Shown piece after piece: positions 1 to 6,100 of a stretch of DNA of 6,100 nt (the first letter of the stretch is position 1; each line of letters opens with the position of its first letter). The notes beneath the pieces were generated by a model. It did no database searches, was not told where the DNA came from, and worked only from the letters and a program-made list of their open reading frames with translations. The stretch lies in assembly GCA_017525855.1 (NCBI GenBank), contig JAFXSE010000025.1, positions 1 to 6,100 on the forward strand. The letters are read 5' to 3'. The DNA comes from Bacilli bacterium. GTDB lineage: Bacteria; Bacillota; Bacilli; RF39; UBA660. The translations under genes and the position numbers were made by a program.

Positions 1-74
1 AAAATAAAACATTTTTTTTAAAAAAATCAAATATTAAATATAAAAAAAAAAAACCAAATTAAATCAAAAAAAAA
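1..74 (+). promoter_or_regulatory. A-rich 5' flank of the kinase-like gene
   Basis: This stretch is almost entirely A and T, with long A runs leading directly into the ATG at 75. A-rich leaders before the start codon are common in AT-rich protists. No TATA box or other promoter element can be told apart from the background. No CCCCAAT-type telomeric repeat is seen at the left edge. The assignment as leader or promoter rests only on position. Confidence 0.35.
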
Positions 75-235
75 ATGAACAGTAACTTAAATTATATAAC
101 CTAAATAAAAAAACAGAATATAGATTAATAAAAAAACTAGGAGAAGGAACATTCAGTGAAGTATTCAAAGCTCAAAATATAAAAACAGGAACATACGTCG
201 CAATAAAATGTTTAATCTTTTATTTTAATTTTTAA
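75..235 (+). pseudogene. Truncated MOK/LF4-like (RCK family) protein kinase, N-terminal fragment only
   Basis: With the 35-nt intron at 82-116 removed, the frame reads ATG AAC A|AA TAT AGA and encodes MNKYRLIKKLGEGTFSEV, then FKAQNIKTGTYVAIKC, LIFYFNF and a TAA stop at 233-235, 41 residues in all. The glycine-rich loop GEGTFSEV (residues 11-18) and the VAIK ATP-binding lysine (K33) are intact. GEGTFSEV followed by KAQ-IKTG-YVAIKC is, from memory, the signature of MOK/LF4 kinases, MAPK-related enzymes that limit cilium length. Family members continue with CMK and a full kinase domain. Here the likeness ends at C34, and nothing downstream encodes the C-helix, HRD, DFG or the C lobe in any frame. 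The piece cannot be an active kinase. It is best read as a broken or partly duplicated gene. An unremoved or wrongly joined segment at about 209-212 is the alternative. Kinase identity is firm; the MOK/LF4 subfamily is likely; loss of function is an inference. Confidence 0.8.
82..116 (+). other. Spliceosomal intron, 35 nt, GT-AG, phase 1, in the kinase fragment
   Basis: The segment starts GTAACTTAAA and ends AAAAACAG. Unspliced, the ATG at 75 reads only nine codons to a TAA at 102-104, and the kinase frame upstream hits a TAA at 83-85. Removing exactly 35 nt joins A|AA and gives MNKYRLIKKLGEG, which matches the usual start of MOK/LF4 kinases. Homology on both sides of the junction is the reason for the call. 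A TAAC motif at about 97-100 could be the branch site, but this is weak. Confidence 0.8.
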
Positions 236-327
236 TATTGAATAAAATATCAAAAAATAAGCAAACTTTTTATTTTTATTTTTGCAATTAACAATATAAT
301 AAAAGAAAAAATAATTATAAAATTAAA

Positions 328-373
328 AAATAAATAAATTAAATAAATATTTTTCTAAATAATTTATTTATTT
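328..373. repeat. Perfect 14-bp inverted repeat, 18-nt loop
   Basis: AAATAAATAAATTA at 328-341 is the exact reverse complement of TAATTTATTTATTT at 360-373. It would form an all A-U hairpin in RNA from either strand. It lies between two convergent genes, where a 3'-end-forming structure would be expected. The sequence is simple (AAAT units), so it could also be a by-product of low complexity. Confidence 0.4.
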
Positions 374-394
374 ATTAATAATTAACCTTATATA

Positions 395-420
395 TTTATT
401 TTTATCAAATAATGTTTATT
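395..420 (-). terminator. Candidate poly(A) signals for the large gene
   Basis: AATAAA occurs on the minus strand at 420-415 and 400-395, about 70 and 90 nt downstream of the TAA stop of the large gene. Further overlapping copies lie at 376-363. The position suits a cleavage and polyadenylation signal, but AATAAA is frequent by chance at this base composition, so the choice of site is uncertain. Confidence 0.3.
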
Positions 421-489
421 TTAACTATATTTAAATTAATATATATTTTTTATATTTTTCAATAACCATTATTATTTACTCCAATTATA

Positions 490-3400
490 TTAAGCTTGAT
501 TTTTATGTAATAATAAACTAGGATCTGCATTATTATTAGCATTTTGTTGGAAGGAAACATGTTTTACTTGATTTAATAAGCTTTTGTTTCTTTGTTGGAA
601 AATGAATACAACAGTAACAAGTCCAGCAATTACAACAATTAATATTACAGCTATAACAAAGAATGCAGTTGAAGCCCCACCTGATTTGCTTGGTTTTGTT
701 CCAGGTTCTTCTGGTGGTGGTCTTATAAGTCTTACTGATTTATAAGCTAAATATTCTAAAACAGTATTTTGTTGTATTTGAGCAATAACTTGTAAACAAG
801 CCCAATTTTCTAAATAACCTTTAGCAACTAAAGTTATTCTACCATTGACATCTTTAGGATTACGTTCATATACGGTATAATATGGAGACTCCATTACAGC
901 AATTGTTTCACAATTTTCTCCATAGTTAAGAGTAGAGTTTTCGACTACTTTGAAGAAATATGTGATATTTGCCTGATCTTTCTCTACATCGATTTTATTA
1001 AATGTACATTCGATTACTGTCTCATTATTATCATTTGTTTCTTTATATTCTATTTCATTATTATCTTTAAGCATTTTGAAATCAATATAATCTTCTTTTT
1101 TTTCAACGTTGACATATTTAAAAGCATAATTATTTAATTCAAAATCGTTATACTCTCTGTAATTTCTTTTTAATATATTCAAAAATATATATGGAATATT
1201 AAGATTAGATTTTAAATATATTATTAGTTTTCCTCTTGCTTTCACAATTTGATCCACAAGAGAAGTATCATTATTTCTTGACATAATACTATTTATAGCA
1301 AAATTCATATAATCACTATTAAATGCAAGTTCAATAATCATAATAGGTTTACTTCTATCAGCTATTAAAGTGTAATAGTTAGTATAATATCCGGTATATT
1401 TACCATAATTATATGTATTTTCAACAGGAGTAGTTTCGTCATTAACTTTAGAAAATTGTGCTTCGAGATTAAATTTGGAATATATTTTTTGTTCATACAT
1501 TTTTTCTTTTTCTAAAGATAAATATACTGTAGGATTTTCTTCTGGTTTTACATTAAATTGTTTAATTATTTCATGAGATAAGAAAACTTGAGCAGTTTTA
1601 AGAGCTAAATCATAATTACCAAAAAGTGATTTACTCAAAGTTGGTGTTAATTCTGGATTTTGTTTAGCTTTATATATAGTACTTTCTCTAACTAAAGAAG
1701 CTTTGACAATGAATGGAGAATAACGATATTCACCTTCAGTATCAATATCAGAATCTCTGAAAGTAACAGCAACATTTAAATCACTGAAATATGCTCCAAC
1801 TTTACTATATAAATAAACAGGTAAATCTGTTTTTCTATATCCAATTTCAATTGATTGTCCATATTTTATTTCATCAAAATTATTTTCAGCATTTCTTATA
1901 TAATAAGAAATATAAAAGACAAATCCTGGATTTTGTTTGTTAACATTTGTGATAACTAATTCATCTACTTTTTCTCCTGATGTCAAAGCTAATCTATCTC
2001 CATTTCCTCTTAATTTATAAACTATACTAGCATCATCAGCCCATCTTATATCTGCTCCTCCTCCTAAGCATTCAATATTAACAATAAGACTAGAACTTGT
2101 AAAGAATTTAAGTCTTAAACTTTCTACTGAAAGAGATAATAATTGTTCAGAACTAGGATTAGGATAAAATTCATAATTAGCTGGATCAATTACATTAAAC
2201 ATAGGCAAAGAAGTAATTATCATAACAGGATTTCCATAATCAGTTATAACATTAACAAATAGATAATATTTTTTATCAGTGGATTTTGAAGATAAATCTG
2301 TATAAATATAATTAATATTACTTTTTATAGTACTATATTGAGCGGTTTGTTCTGTTGGAGTATTTGATTTTAAATAATCAAAATTATATTCATCATAATA
2401 TTTTCTTTCGATAAAGCTTGCTAAAGTCACAGTAGCAGCAGTTTGATTAAGTGAATTAGCATGAACAATTAAAGGTAATCCTAAGGATACATCTTCGTCA
2501 TCATATGTTACCATGAATAAACAACGATATACTTCATCGTTTACAAATTGAGGAGTACAAAGGAATTTTTGATCAGCATTTATTTCAATTATATCAAGTT
2601 CAAAATTATCATTCGGTATATGGACTCTTAAAGAGAATAATTCCGTATCAAGTGAATCCATTTTATCGGTCCAAACACCTATAGTAAGACTCAAATCTTG
2701 TATTGAATTTTCATAAGGTGGTCTTACTTTTCTATTTCTTGCTTTATCTAATATATCTAATTTTGCTAAAGTAAAAATGGTATCAGTACCGGGAGGAAGT
2801 AATTTAAAATCAGCATTTTTAGTGGTAGGTCTTGTTCCTCCTACATTAATAAATAATCCAGCAACTGAAGATTGCCAATCAATTTCTATTTGTATTGAAT
2901 CATGTGGTAGCCATACTTCATAAAATTGATAAATTCTTTCATTTTGTGAAAGATCAACGTTTCCGACAATGTATTCTTCAGTTTGTATAACAACTTTTGG
3001 TATATCTGTATATGCGTGATTATTAGGATTAATTCTTGTAATAATTGTAAATGGATAGAATTTATAATCGTTTACATAATCACCAATTTGTGAAACTCGA
3101 ATGGATAATAATAAGTAACATCCTTCAATGCAGTCTTGTGTGTCTTCGACACCAATTTCGAATTTTTTAGTATATCCATTATATGGTAAAGAATCCTCCC
3201 ATTCTTCAGATGGCATTCTATATATACCTCTCCAATTTGCCTCTTGGTCGACTGAAGTCTGATCTTTTCTTACAATTTTACCCCAAACGTTACCAAAATC
3301 TCTCAAGAAATTTACCATAACTTCTCCTACTTCATTTTTACCTACATCAGTATATAAGTAATAAACTCTATCACCACATGTGAAATCTTTTTTAGCTTGA

Positions 3401-5955
3401 CTTTTTTGTATATAAGATGGATTATTTTGAATTTGTCTAATAGTAACTTCCACCATAGGATCTGTTTTAACCATATTTTCCAAAGGTTTATCATAAGTAA
3501 CTTCTACAATTACATTACATAAAGTATTTCTTTCACAATGAGTTGTTAAGTTATTTCCTGGAATGTAATTAATTTCATCTCTTGTTAATGAATATTCTTT
3601 AAATACTTTAGTTTCACTATTGAGATAAATTTTCATGGTATAATAAGCTTGATCAACAACATTAAAATTAATAGCTAAATCTTTTTCTGGGTCAGCATGG
3701 GGGAACAAAAATCTTACAGTTTTGAAAGCATCAGTGAAAATAACTTGTTGATTTACATTTTCAGCAACAACTATTTCAGTTTCATAATCATCATCTTTTG
3801 ATTCATATCCTGCTACATATAACATACACATTTTATGGTTATAATTTGACAAATCTTGTTCACTTATTATAATATGATACGCATATTTTTCATCAGTATA
3901 TCCACTGGTGTCATCCTTAAGAACTTCTTGAGCATATCCATCAAAGAATTGAATTTCGGTTTCCTCTCTCCATACTTGGAAATCGCAGTTTAGAGCGAAA
4001 AAGTTCGCTAAAAATGGTTTTTTAGCTTTAGTTCTATGATTTACTAGATATACTGTTTTAATTTTTTCCATTGAGGTGGGATCAATTTCGACTAAATAAC
4101 TTTCACCTGAAGGAACTATTTCTTCTGTTTGTATTAAATTCATTGAATTCATACCAAATTGAATTGTGAAAAATGAATTAGCAGATGCAACATATTCTAT
4201 TTCTATTATATCTAAAGCAAGTTGAGCAAAATTGAAGTGGAAAAATACTTTGTTTGAAAGGTAATATTTATAATAATTGATATCTATGAATTCTTCACCA
4301 AGTTTACCATTTTTATTTGGGCTCTTCATTTTTGCTTCAAAACTAACATCTCCGCTAAATACCATAATATCAACAGTGGCTCTTTGTACTTTTATTCCAC
4401 TTTTTAAATCGGCCAAAAAACTACCTCTTTCTCCTTTTAAAACATATTTAGAAAATTTTTCATTTTCTACTAAATTTATATCTCTTCCTGGAATAAATAT
4501 AGAAGTATCAACTTCACAAAATTCTTCACCACCATTATCTCCATCTTTACAATGAACAATCATTACATTTTTTTCATTGGCAAGTGCATCTGAAACACCT
4601 GATTTATCCACGGTTGTTTCCCATATTGCTTGTTTTCCGACTCTTTTTATTTTTGTCAAACCATCGATTTTATCTTCATAATCACAATTGGGTAAAGTGC
4701 TACATTTTTCTACATATAAATCAGCAACTCCTTTTCTGACATATACATTATAATTATATCTTTTATCACCTGAATCTATTTTTCCTCCATGAAAGACAGC
4801 ATAATCTCCTTTTGGAATCATTCTTCTATAAGTTTGGCCTATTGTTTGTGGAGGATAAAATTTATATAATTTATCAAGACTTGTAGGTTCTAATATAGAT
4901 ATTGAATAAACGACGTAATCCATGGTAACTTCTTCTAGGTAGGAAAATTCGAAACAGATTGATCTCATTTTTCCATTTGTTTTTATCAAATGTGATAGAT
5001 GGCCATCCAAAATTTCTTGTTCAGTTTCTTCCATATACATATTGTTTTCATCAGCAAGCCAAAATAATCCATATTTAGAATAAATTGTCCCTGTTAAATA
5101 AAATTTATTAATATATTTATATTTTTCTGAGACAAAAAGACTAACAGGGAAGCATTCTTCTTTGAAATAACCTTCTTTTTTATCTAAAACTCCCATAACA
5201 GCTGGTCCATTTGGGTATAATAAGTTATCTACGGCTTTATTATCGTAAACAGTATGGACATTAAGTGTAATATAATCTCCCTTTGTTGGATTTTTAATAC
5301 TAAAGGATTTTAAAACAGCACTATTTTCTTCAACTGGTAAAGGAACAGTCACTATTTTACCATTACCTATATCAATTATATAATCACTGCTAACATCATC
5401 TACATCTAATACAGCTTTGGAACTTCCTTCAAAACCAATAATTAAAAAGCTCCCTTCTTTAGCTTCTCCAATTACATCAAATCTCATTTCTTTTGTGTCA
5501 TCTGAAGCATAAAATGAATATACTGAATTAACATCAATTTCTGCTGTTTGAGACCCCGTTACTTTTAAATTATAACCACAATTACTGTCTTGGCATTCTA
5601 CATTAATATATAATTCTTTTCCATTAGCTTGAAATTGTTCCCTTTTAACAAAGAAGAAGGCTGGTTTTCCTTCGGTATTTTTAGCAAAAGCTTGTCGGTC
5701 TGTTTTACAATTTGCGTCTGTGGGAGAAAAACAAATAAGTGGTGTTTGGGAACCTTCGTCTGGGGTTACCACTACCTTAACATAATAAGGATATGATTGT
5801 TTAAATTCTGGAGTTATTGTTTTAATTTTGGATGATTTATCATGTTTGTATTCAGCTGATTGAGTACTATAATCATAATCAATCCACTTAGTATCCGCTA
5901 ATATATATGTTATTAAGCTTAAAAACAAAAATATTAAAGCAATTTTTTTTGCCAT
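490..5955 (-). CDS. Giant type I transmembrane surface protein (1821 aa), ciliate-type, function unknown
   Basis: A single uninterrupted frame runs from ATG (5955-5953) to TAA (492-490). This is the first in-frame ATG after an upstream TAA at 5985-5983. The TTG just before it (5958-5956) would add one residue but is not a credible eukaryotic start. Residues 1-20 are a signal peptide: MAKK, a hydrophobic core, then cleavage expected after YILA, before DTKW. Residues 21-1745 form the ectodomain, with about 23 cysteines, several N-glycosylation sequons (N802, N1170, N1562, N1644, N1663, N1673) and alternating beta-strand patterns. Visible segments are an N-terminal module with LICFSPTDANC and ECQDSNCGYNL (about 57-134), a Cys module (384-490: C418, C424, C469, C480), a weaker relative of it (618-718), and a duplicated module (about 807-895 and 1133-1250). 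Between those two lies a block (about 991-1112) with FYEVWLPHDS, GLFINVGGTRPTT and DTELFSLRVH. A Pro-rich stalk (1745-1760), one helix (1764-1786) and a 35-residue cytoplasmic tail follow. I recall similar uncharacterised large proteins in Paramecium and Tetrahymena, but this is unchecked. No enzyme motif is seen. An adhesion, surface-coat or sensing role is only a guess. Confidence 0.9.
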   Translation of the reverse strand: MAKKIALIFLFLSLITYILADTKWIDYDYSTQSAEYKHDKSSKIKTITPEFKQSYPYYVKVVVTPDEGSQTPLICFSPTDANCKTDRQAFAKNTEGKPAFFFVKREQFQANGKELYINVECQDSNCGYNLKVTGSQTAEIDVNSVYSFYASDDTKEMRFDVIGEAKEGSFLIIGFEGSSKAVLDVDDVSSDYIIDIGNGKIVTVPLPVEENSAVLKSFSIKNPTKGDYITLNVHTVYDNKAVDNLLYPNGPAVMGVLDKKEGYFKEECFPVSLFVSEKYKYINKFYLTGTIYSKYGLFWLADENNMYMEETEQEILDGHLSHLIKTNGKMRSICFEFSYLEEVTMDYVVYSISILEPTSLDKLYKFYPPQTIGQTYRRMIPKGDYAVFHGGKIDSGDKRYNYNVYVRKGVADLYVEKCSTLPNCDYEDKIDGLTKIKRVGKQAIWETTVDKSGVSDALANEKNVMIVHCKDGDNGGEEFCEVDTSIFIPGRDINLVENEKFSKYVLKGERGSFLADLKSGIKVQRATVDIMVFSGDVSFEAKMKSPNKNGKLGEEFIDINYYKYYLSNKVFFHFNFAQLALDIIEIEYVASANSFFTIQFGMNSMNLIQTEEIVPSGESYLVEIDPTSMEKIKTVYLVNHRTKAKKPFLANFFALNCDFQVWREETEIQFFDGYAQEVLKDDTSGYTDEKYAYHIIISEQDLSNYNHKMCMLYVAGYESKDDDYETEIVVAENVNQQVIFTDAFKTVRFLFPHADPEKDLAINFNVVDQAYYTMKIYLNSETKVFKEYSLTRDEINYIPGNNLTTHCERNTLCNVIVEVTYDKPLENMVKTDPMVEVTIRQIQNNPSYIQKSQAKKDFTCGDRVYYLYTDVGKNEVGEVMVNFLRDFGNVWGKIVRKDQTSVDQEANWRGIYRMPSEEWEDSLPYNGYTKKFEIGVEDTQDCIEGCYLLLSIRVSQIGDYVNDYKFYPFTIITRINPNNHAYTDIPKVVIQTEEYIVGNVDLSQNERIYQFYEVWLPHDSIQIEIDWQSSVAGLFINVGGTRPTTKNADFKLLPPGTDTIFTLAKLDILDKARNRKVRPPYENSIQDLSLTIGVWTDKMDSLDTELFSLRVHIPNDNFELDIIEINADQKFLCTPQFVNDEVYRCLFMVTYDDEDVSLGLPLIVHANSLNQTAATVTLASFIERKYYDEYNFDYLKSNTPTEQTAQYSTIKSNINYIYTDLSSKSTDKKYYLFVNVITDYGNPVMIITSLPMFNVIDPANYEFYPNPSSEQLLSLSVESLRLKFFTSSSLIVNIECLGGGADIRWADDASIVYKLRGNGDRLALTSGEKVDELVITNVNKQNPGFVFYISYYIRNAENNFDEIKYGQSIEIGYRKTDLPVYLYSKVGAYFSDLNVAVTFRDSDIDTEGEYRYSPFIVKASLVRESTIYKAKQNPELTPTLSKSLFGNYDLALKTAQVFLSHEIIKQFNVKPEENPTVYLSLEKEKMYEQKIYSKFNLEAQFSKVNDETTPVENTYNYGKYTGYYTNYYTLIADRSKPIMIIELAFNSDYMNFAINSIMSRNNDTSLVDQIVKARGKLIIYLKSNLNIPYIFLNILKRNYREYNDFELNNYAFKYVNVEKKEDYIDFKMLKDNNEIEYKETNDNNETVIECTFNKIDVEKDQANITYFFKVVENSTLNYGENCETIAVMESPYYTVYERNPKDVNGRITLVAKGYLENWACLQVIAQIQQNTVLEYLAYKSVRLIRPPPEEPGTKPSKSGGASTAFFVIAVILIVVIAGLVTVVFIFQQRNKSLLNQVKHVSFQQNANNNADPSLLLHKNQA
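598..666 (-). other. Transmembrane helix of the large surface protein
   Basis: Residues 1764-1786 are 23 uncharged residues, AFFVIAVILIVV through VFIF, preceded by a Gly/Ser/Lys linker and followed by QQRNK. With the N-terminal signal peptide this gives type I topology. The tail (1787-1821) is rich in Asn, Gln and basic residues and has no cysteine or clear signalling motif. Confidence 0.9.
5896..5955 (-). other. Signal peptide of the large surface protein
   Basis: The segment encodes residues 1-20: a basic start (MAKK), a hydrophobic stretch with IALIFLFLSLI, and a small residue (A20) at the predicted cleavage site before DTKW. This directs the product to the secretory pathway. Confidence 0.88.
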
Positions 5956-6077
5956 CAATTGATTTATATATCTTTTAATAATTTATTTTAATAAATAATG
6001 AATTAATGAATTAATTGATTTTTTAATTAAAATATATGTTAAAATTAATTATTTTATTAGTTTTCATATTTTTAAAT
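5956..6077 (-). promoter_or_regulatory. Subtelomeric 5' flank and promoter region of the large gene
   Basis: These 122 bp lie between the ATG and the first telomeric repeat, so on this chromosome all upstream control must sit here. The stretch is nearly pure A/T. It holds tandem AATGAATT units (5997-6020) and an AT palindrome, TTTTAATTAAAA, at 6021-6032. ATATATAAAT on the minus strand lies about 10 nt before the ATG, too close to be an ordinary TATA box. No start site can be assigned from the sequence alone. Confidence 0.5.
5997..6020. repeat. Short tandem repeat, 8-bp AATGAATT units
   Basis: AATGAATT is found twice in a row (5997-6004 and 6005-6012) and is followed by a degenerate third copy, AATTGATT (6013-6020). 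It sits 42-65 bp upstream of the ATG of the large gene. It could bind a factor or simply be a slippage product in AT-rich DNA. Confidence 0.45.
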
Positions 6078-6100
6078 GGGGATTGGGGATTGGGGATTGG
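6078..6100 (+). repeat. Telomere, GGGGATT heptamer repeats
   Basis: Three complete GGGGATT units (6078-6084, 6085-6091, 6092-6098) plus a GG form the very end of the sequence, and they follow directly on AT-rich DNA. The G-rich strand points 5'->3' out of the molecule, as at a natural chromosome terminus. The unit is related to the ciliate telomeric repeats TTGGGG and TTTTGGGG but carries an extra A. The array probably continues beyond the window. Confidence 0.88.

Larger units (their letters stand above)
236..489. other. AT-rich intergenic region between convergent genes
   Basis: Nothing here codes: all frames are short and low in complexity, and none continues the kinase. Composition is extreme; for instance 301-360 holds only one G and one C. 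It contains an inverted repeat (328-373) and several AATAAA motifs on the minus strand (plus-strand TTTATT at 363-376, 395-400 and 415-420). It probably serves as the 3' untranslated and termination region of the large minus-strand gene, whose stop codon is at 490-492. Confidence 0.6.

Noticed and set aside
212..489. Remaining kinase exons
   Set aside because: Tried the GT at 210 with the AG at 260-261 and read the other frames. All give low-complexity peptides and early stops, with no kinase motifs.
4277..4555. A 92-codon open frame on the plus strand
   Set aside because: It lies wholly inside the large minus-strand gene, has a biased Ser/Pro/Leu composition typical of an antisense frame, and shows no domain or leader.
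5956..5958. TTG start one codon upstream of the ATG of the large gene
   Set aside because: TTG starts are a bacterial feature. The ATG at 5955-5953 gives a proper signal peptide and is the first in-frame ATG after the upstream TAA.
5962..5970. TATA box (ATATATAAA on the minus strand)
   Set aside because: It is about 10 nt from the ATG, so transcription would start inside the coding region. Such strings are common at this AT content.
6078..6100. Simple G-rich microsatellite or sequencing adapter at the end
   Set aside because: The unit is regular, lies exactly at the terminus, has the correct G-strand polarity and resembles ciliate telomeres. An internal microsatellite or adapter is less likely.
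1..6100. CRISPR array, tRNA, rRNA, insertion sequence or bacterial operon features
   Set aside because: No spaced repeats, cloverleaf-like stretches, transposase frames or Shine-Dalgarno sites were seen. The content is eukaryotic.

Overview
This window looks like one end of a chromosome from an AT-rich protist, most likely a ciliate. The last 23 bases are tandem GGGGATT units. The G-rich strand runs 5'->3' off the end, which is the orientation of a telomere, and four-G repeats are typical of ciliates. Other eukaryotic signs are a 35-nt GT-AG intron, A-rich leaders and a 5.5-kb gene for a secretory-pathway membrane protein. The large reading frame uses only CAA/CAG for Gln and has no in-frame TAA, TAG or TGA over 1821 codons. 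The organism therefore appears to use the standard code, unlike Tetrahymena, Paramecium or Oxytricha. A standard-code ciliate lineage such as the litostomes (including rumen ciliates) would fit; this placement is inference.

Layout, left to right. Positions 1-74 are an A/T-only-looking 5' flank. At 75-235 (+) is the start of a protein kinase gene. After removal of an intron at 82-116 it reads MNKYRLIKKLGEGTFSEVFKAQ... and closely resembles the N terminus of the MOK/LF4 (RCK) cilium-length kinases. It stops being kinase-like right after the VAIK lysine and is a broken or truncated copy. Positions 236-489 are an AT-rich intergenic stretch with a 14-bp inverted repeat and minus-strand AATAAA motifs, probably the 3' region of the large gene. 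Positions 490-5955 (-) hold one intronless gene for a predicted type I membrane protein of 1821 residues: signal peptide, very large Cys-containing beta-rich ectodomain with internal duplications, Pro-rich stalk, one transmembrane helix and a 35-residue cytoplasmic tail. Positions 5956-6077 are a short 5' flank, and the telomere follows at 6078-6100.

The large gene is transcribed away from the telomere, and only 122 bp separate its ATG from the first telomeric repeat. The kinase remnant converges on it from the other side, with its ATG only 75 bp from the left edge. This is the compact architecture expected of a ciliate macronuclear minichromosome, possibly almost complete here, although no left telomere is visible. 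I see no functional link between the two genes beyond both fitting a ciliated cell (a cilium-length kinase and a large surface protein).
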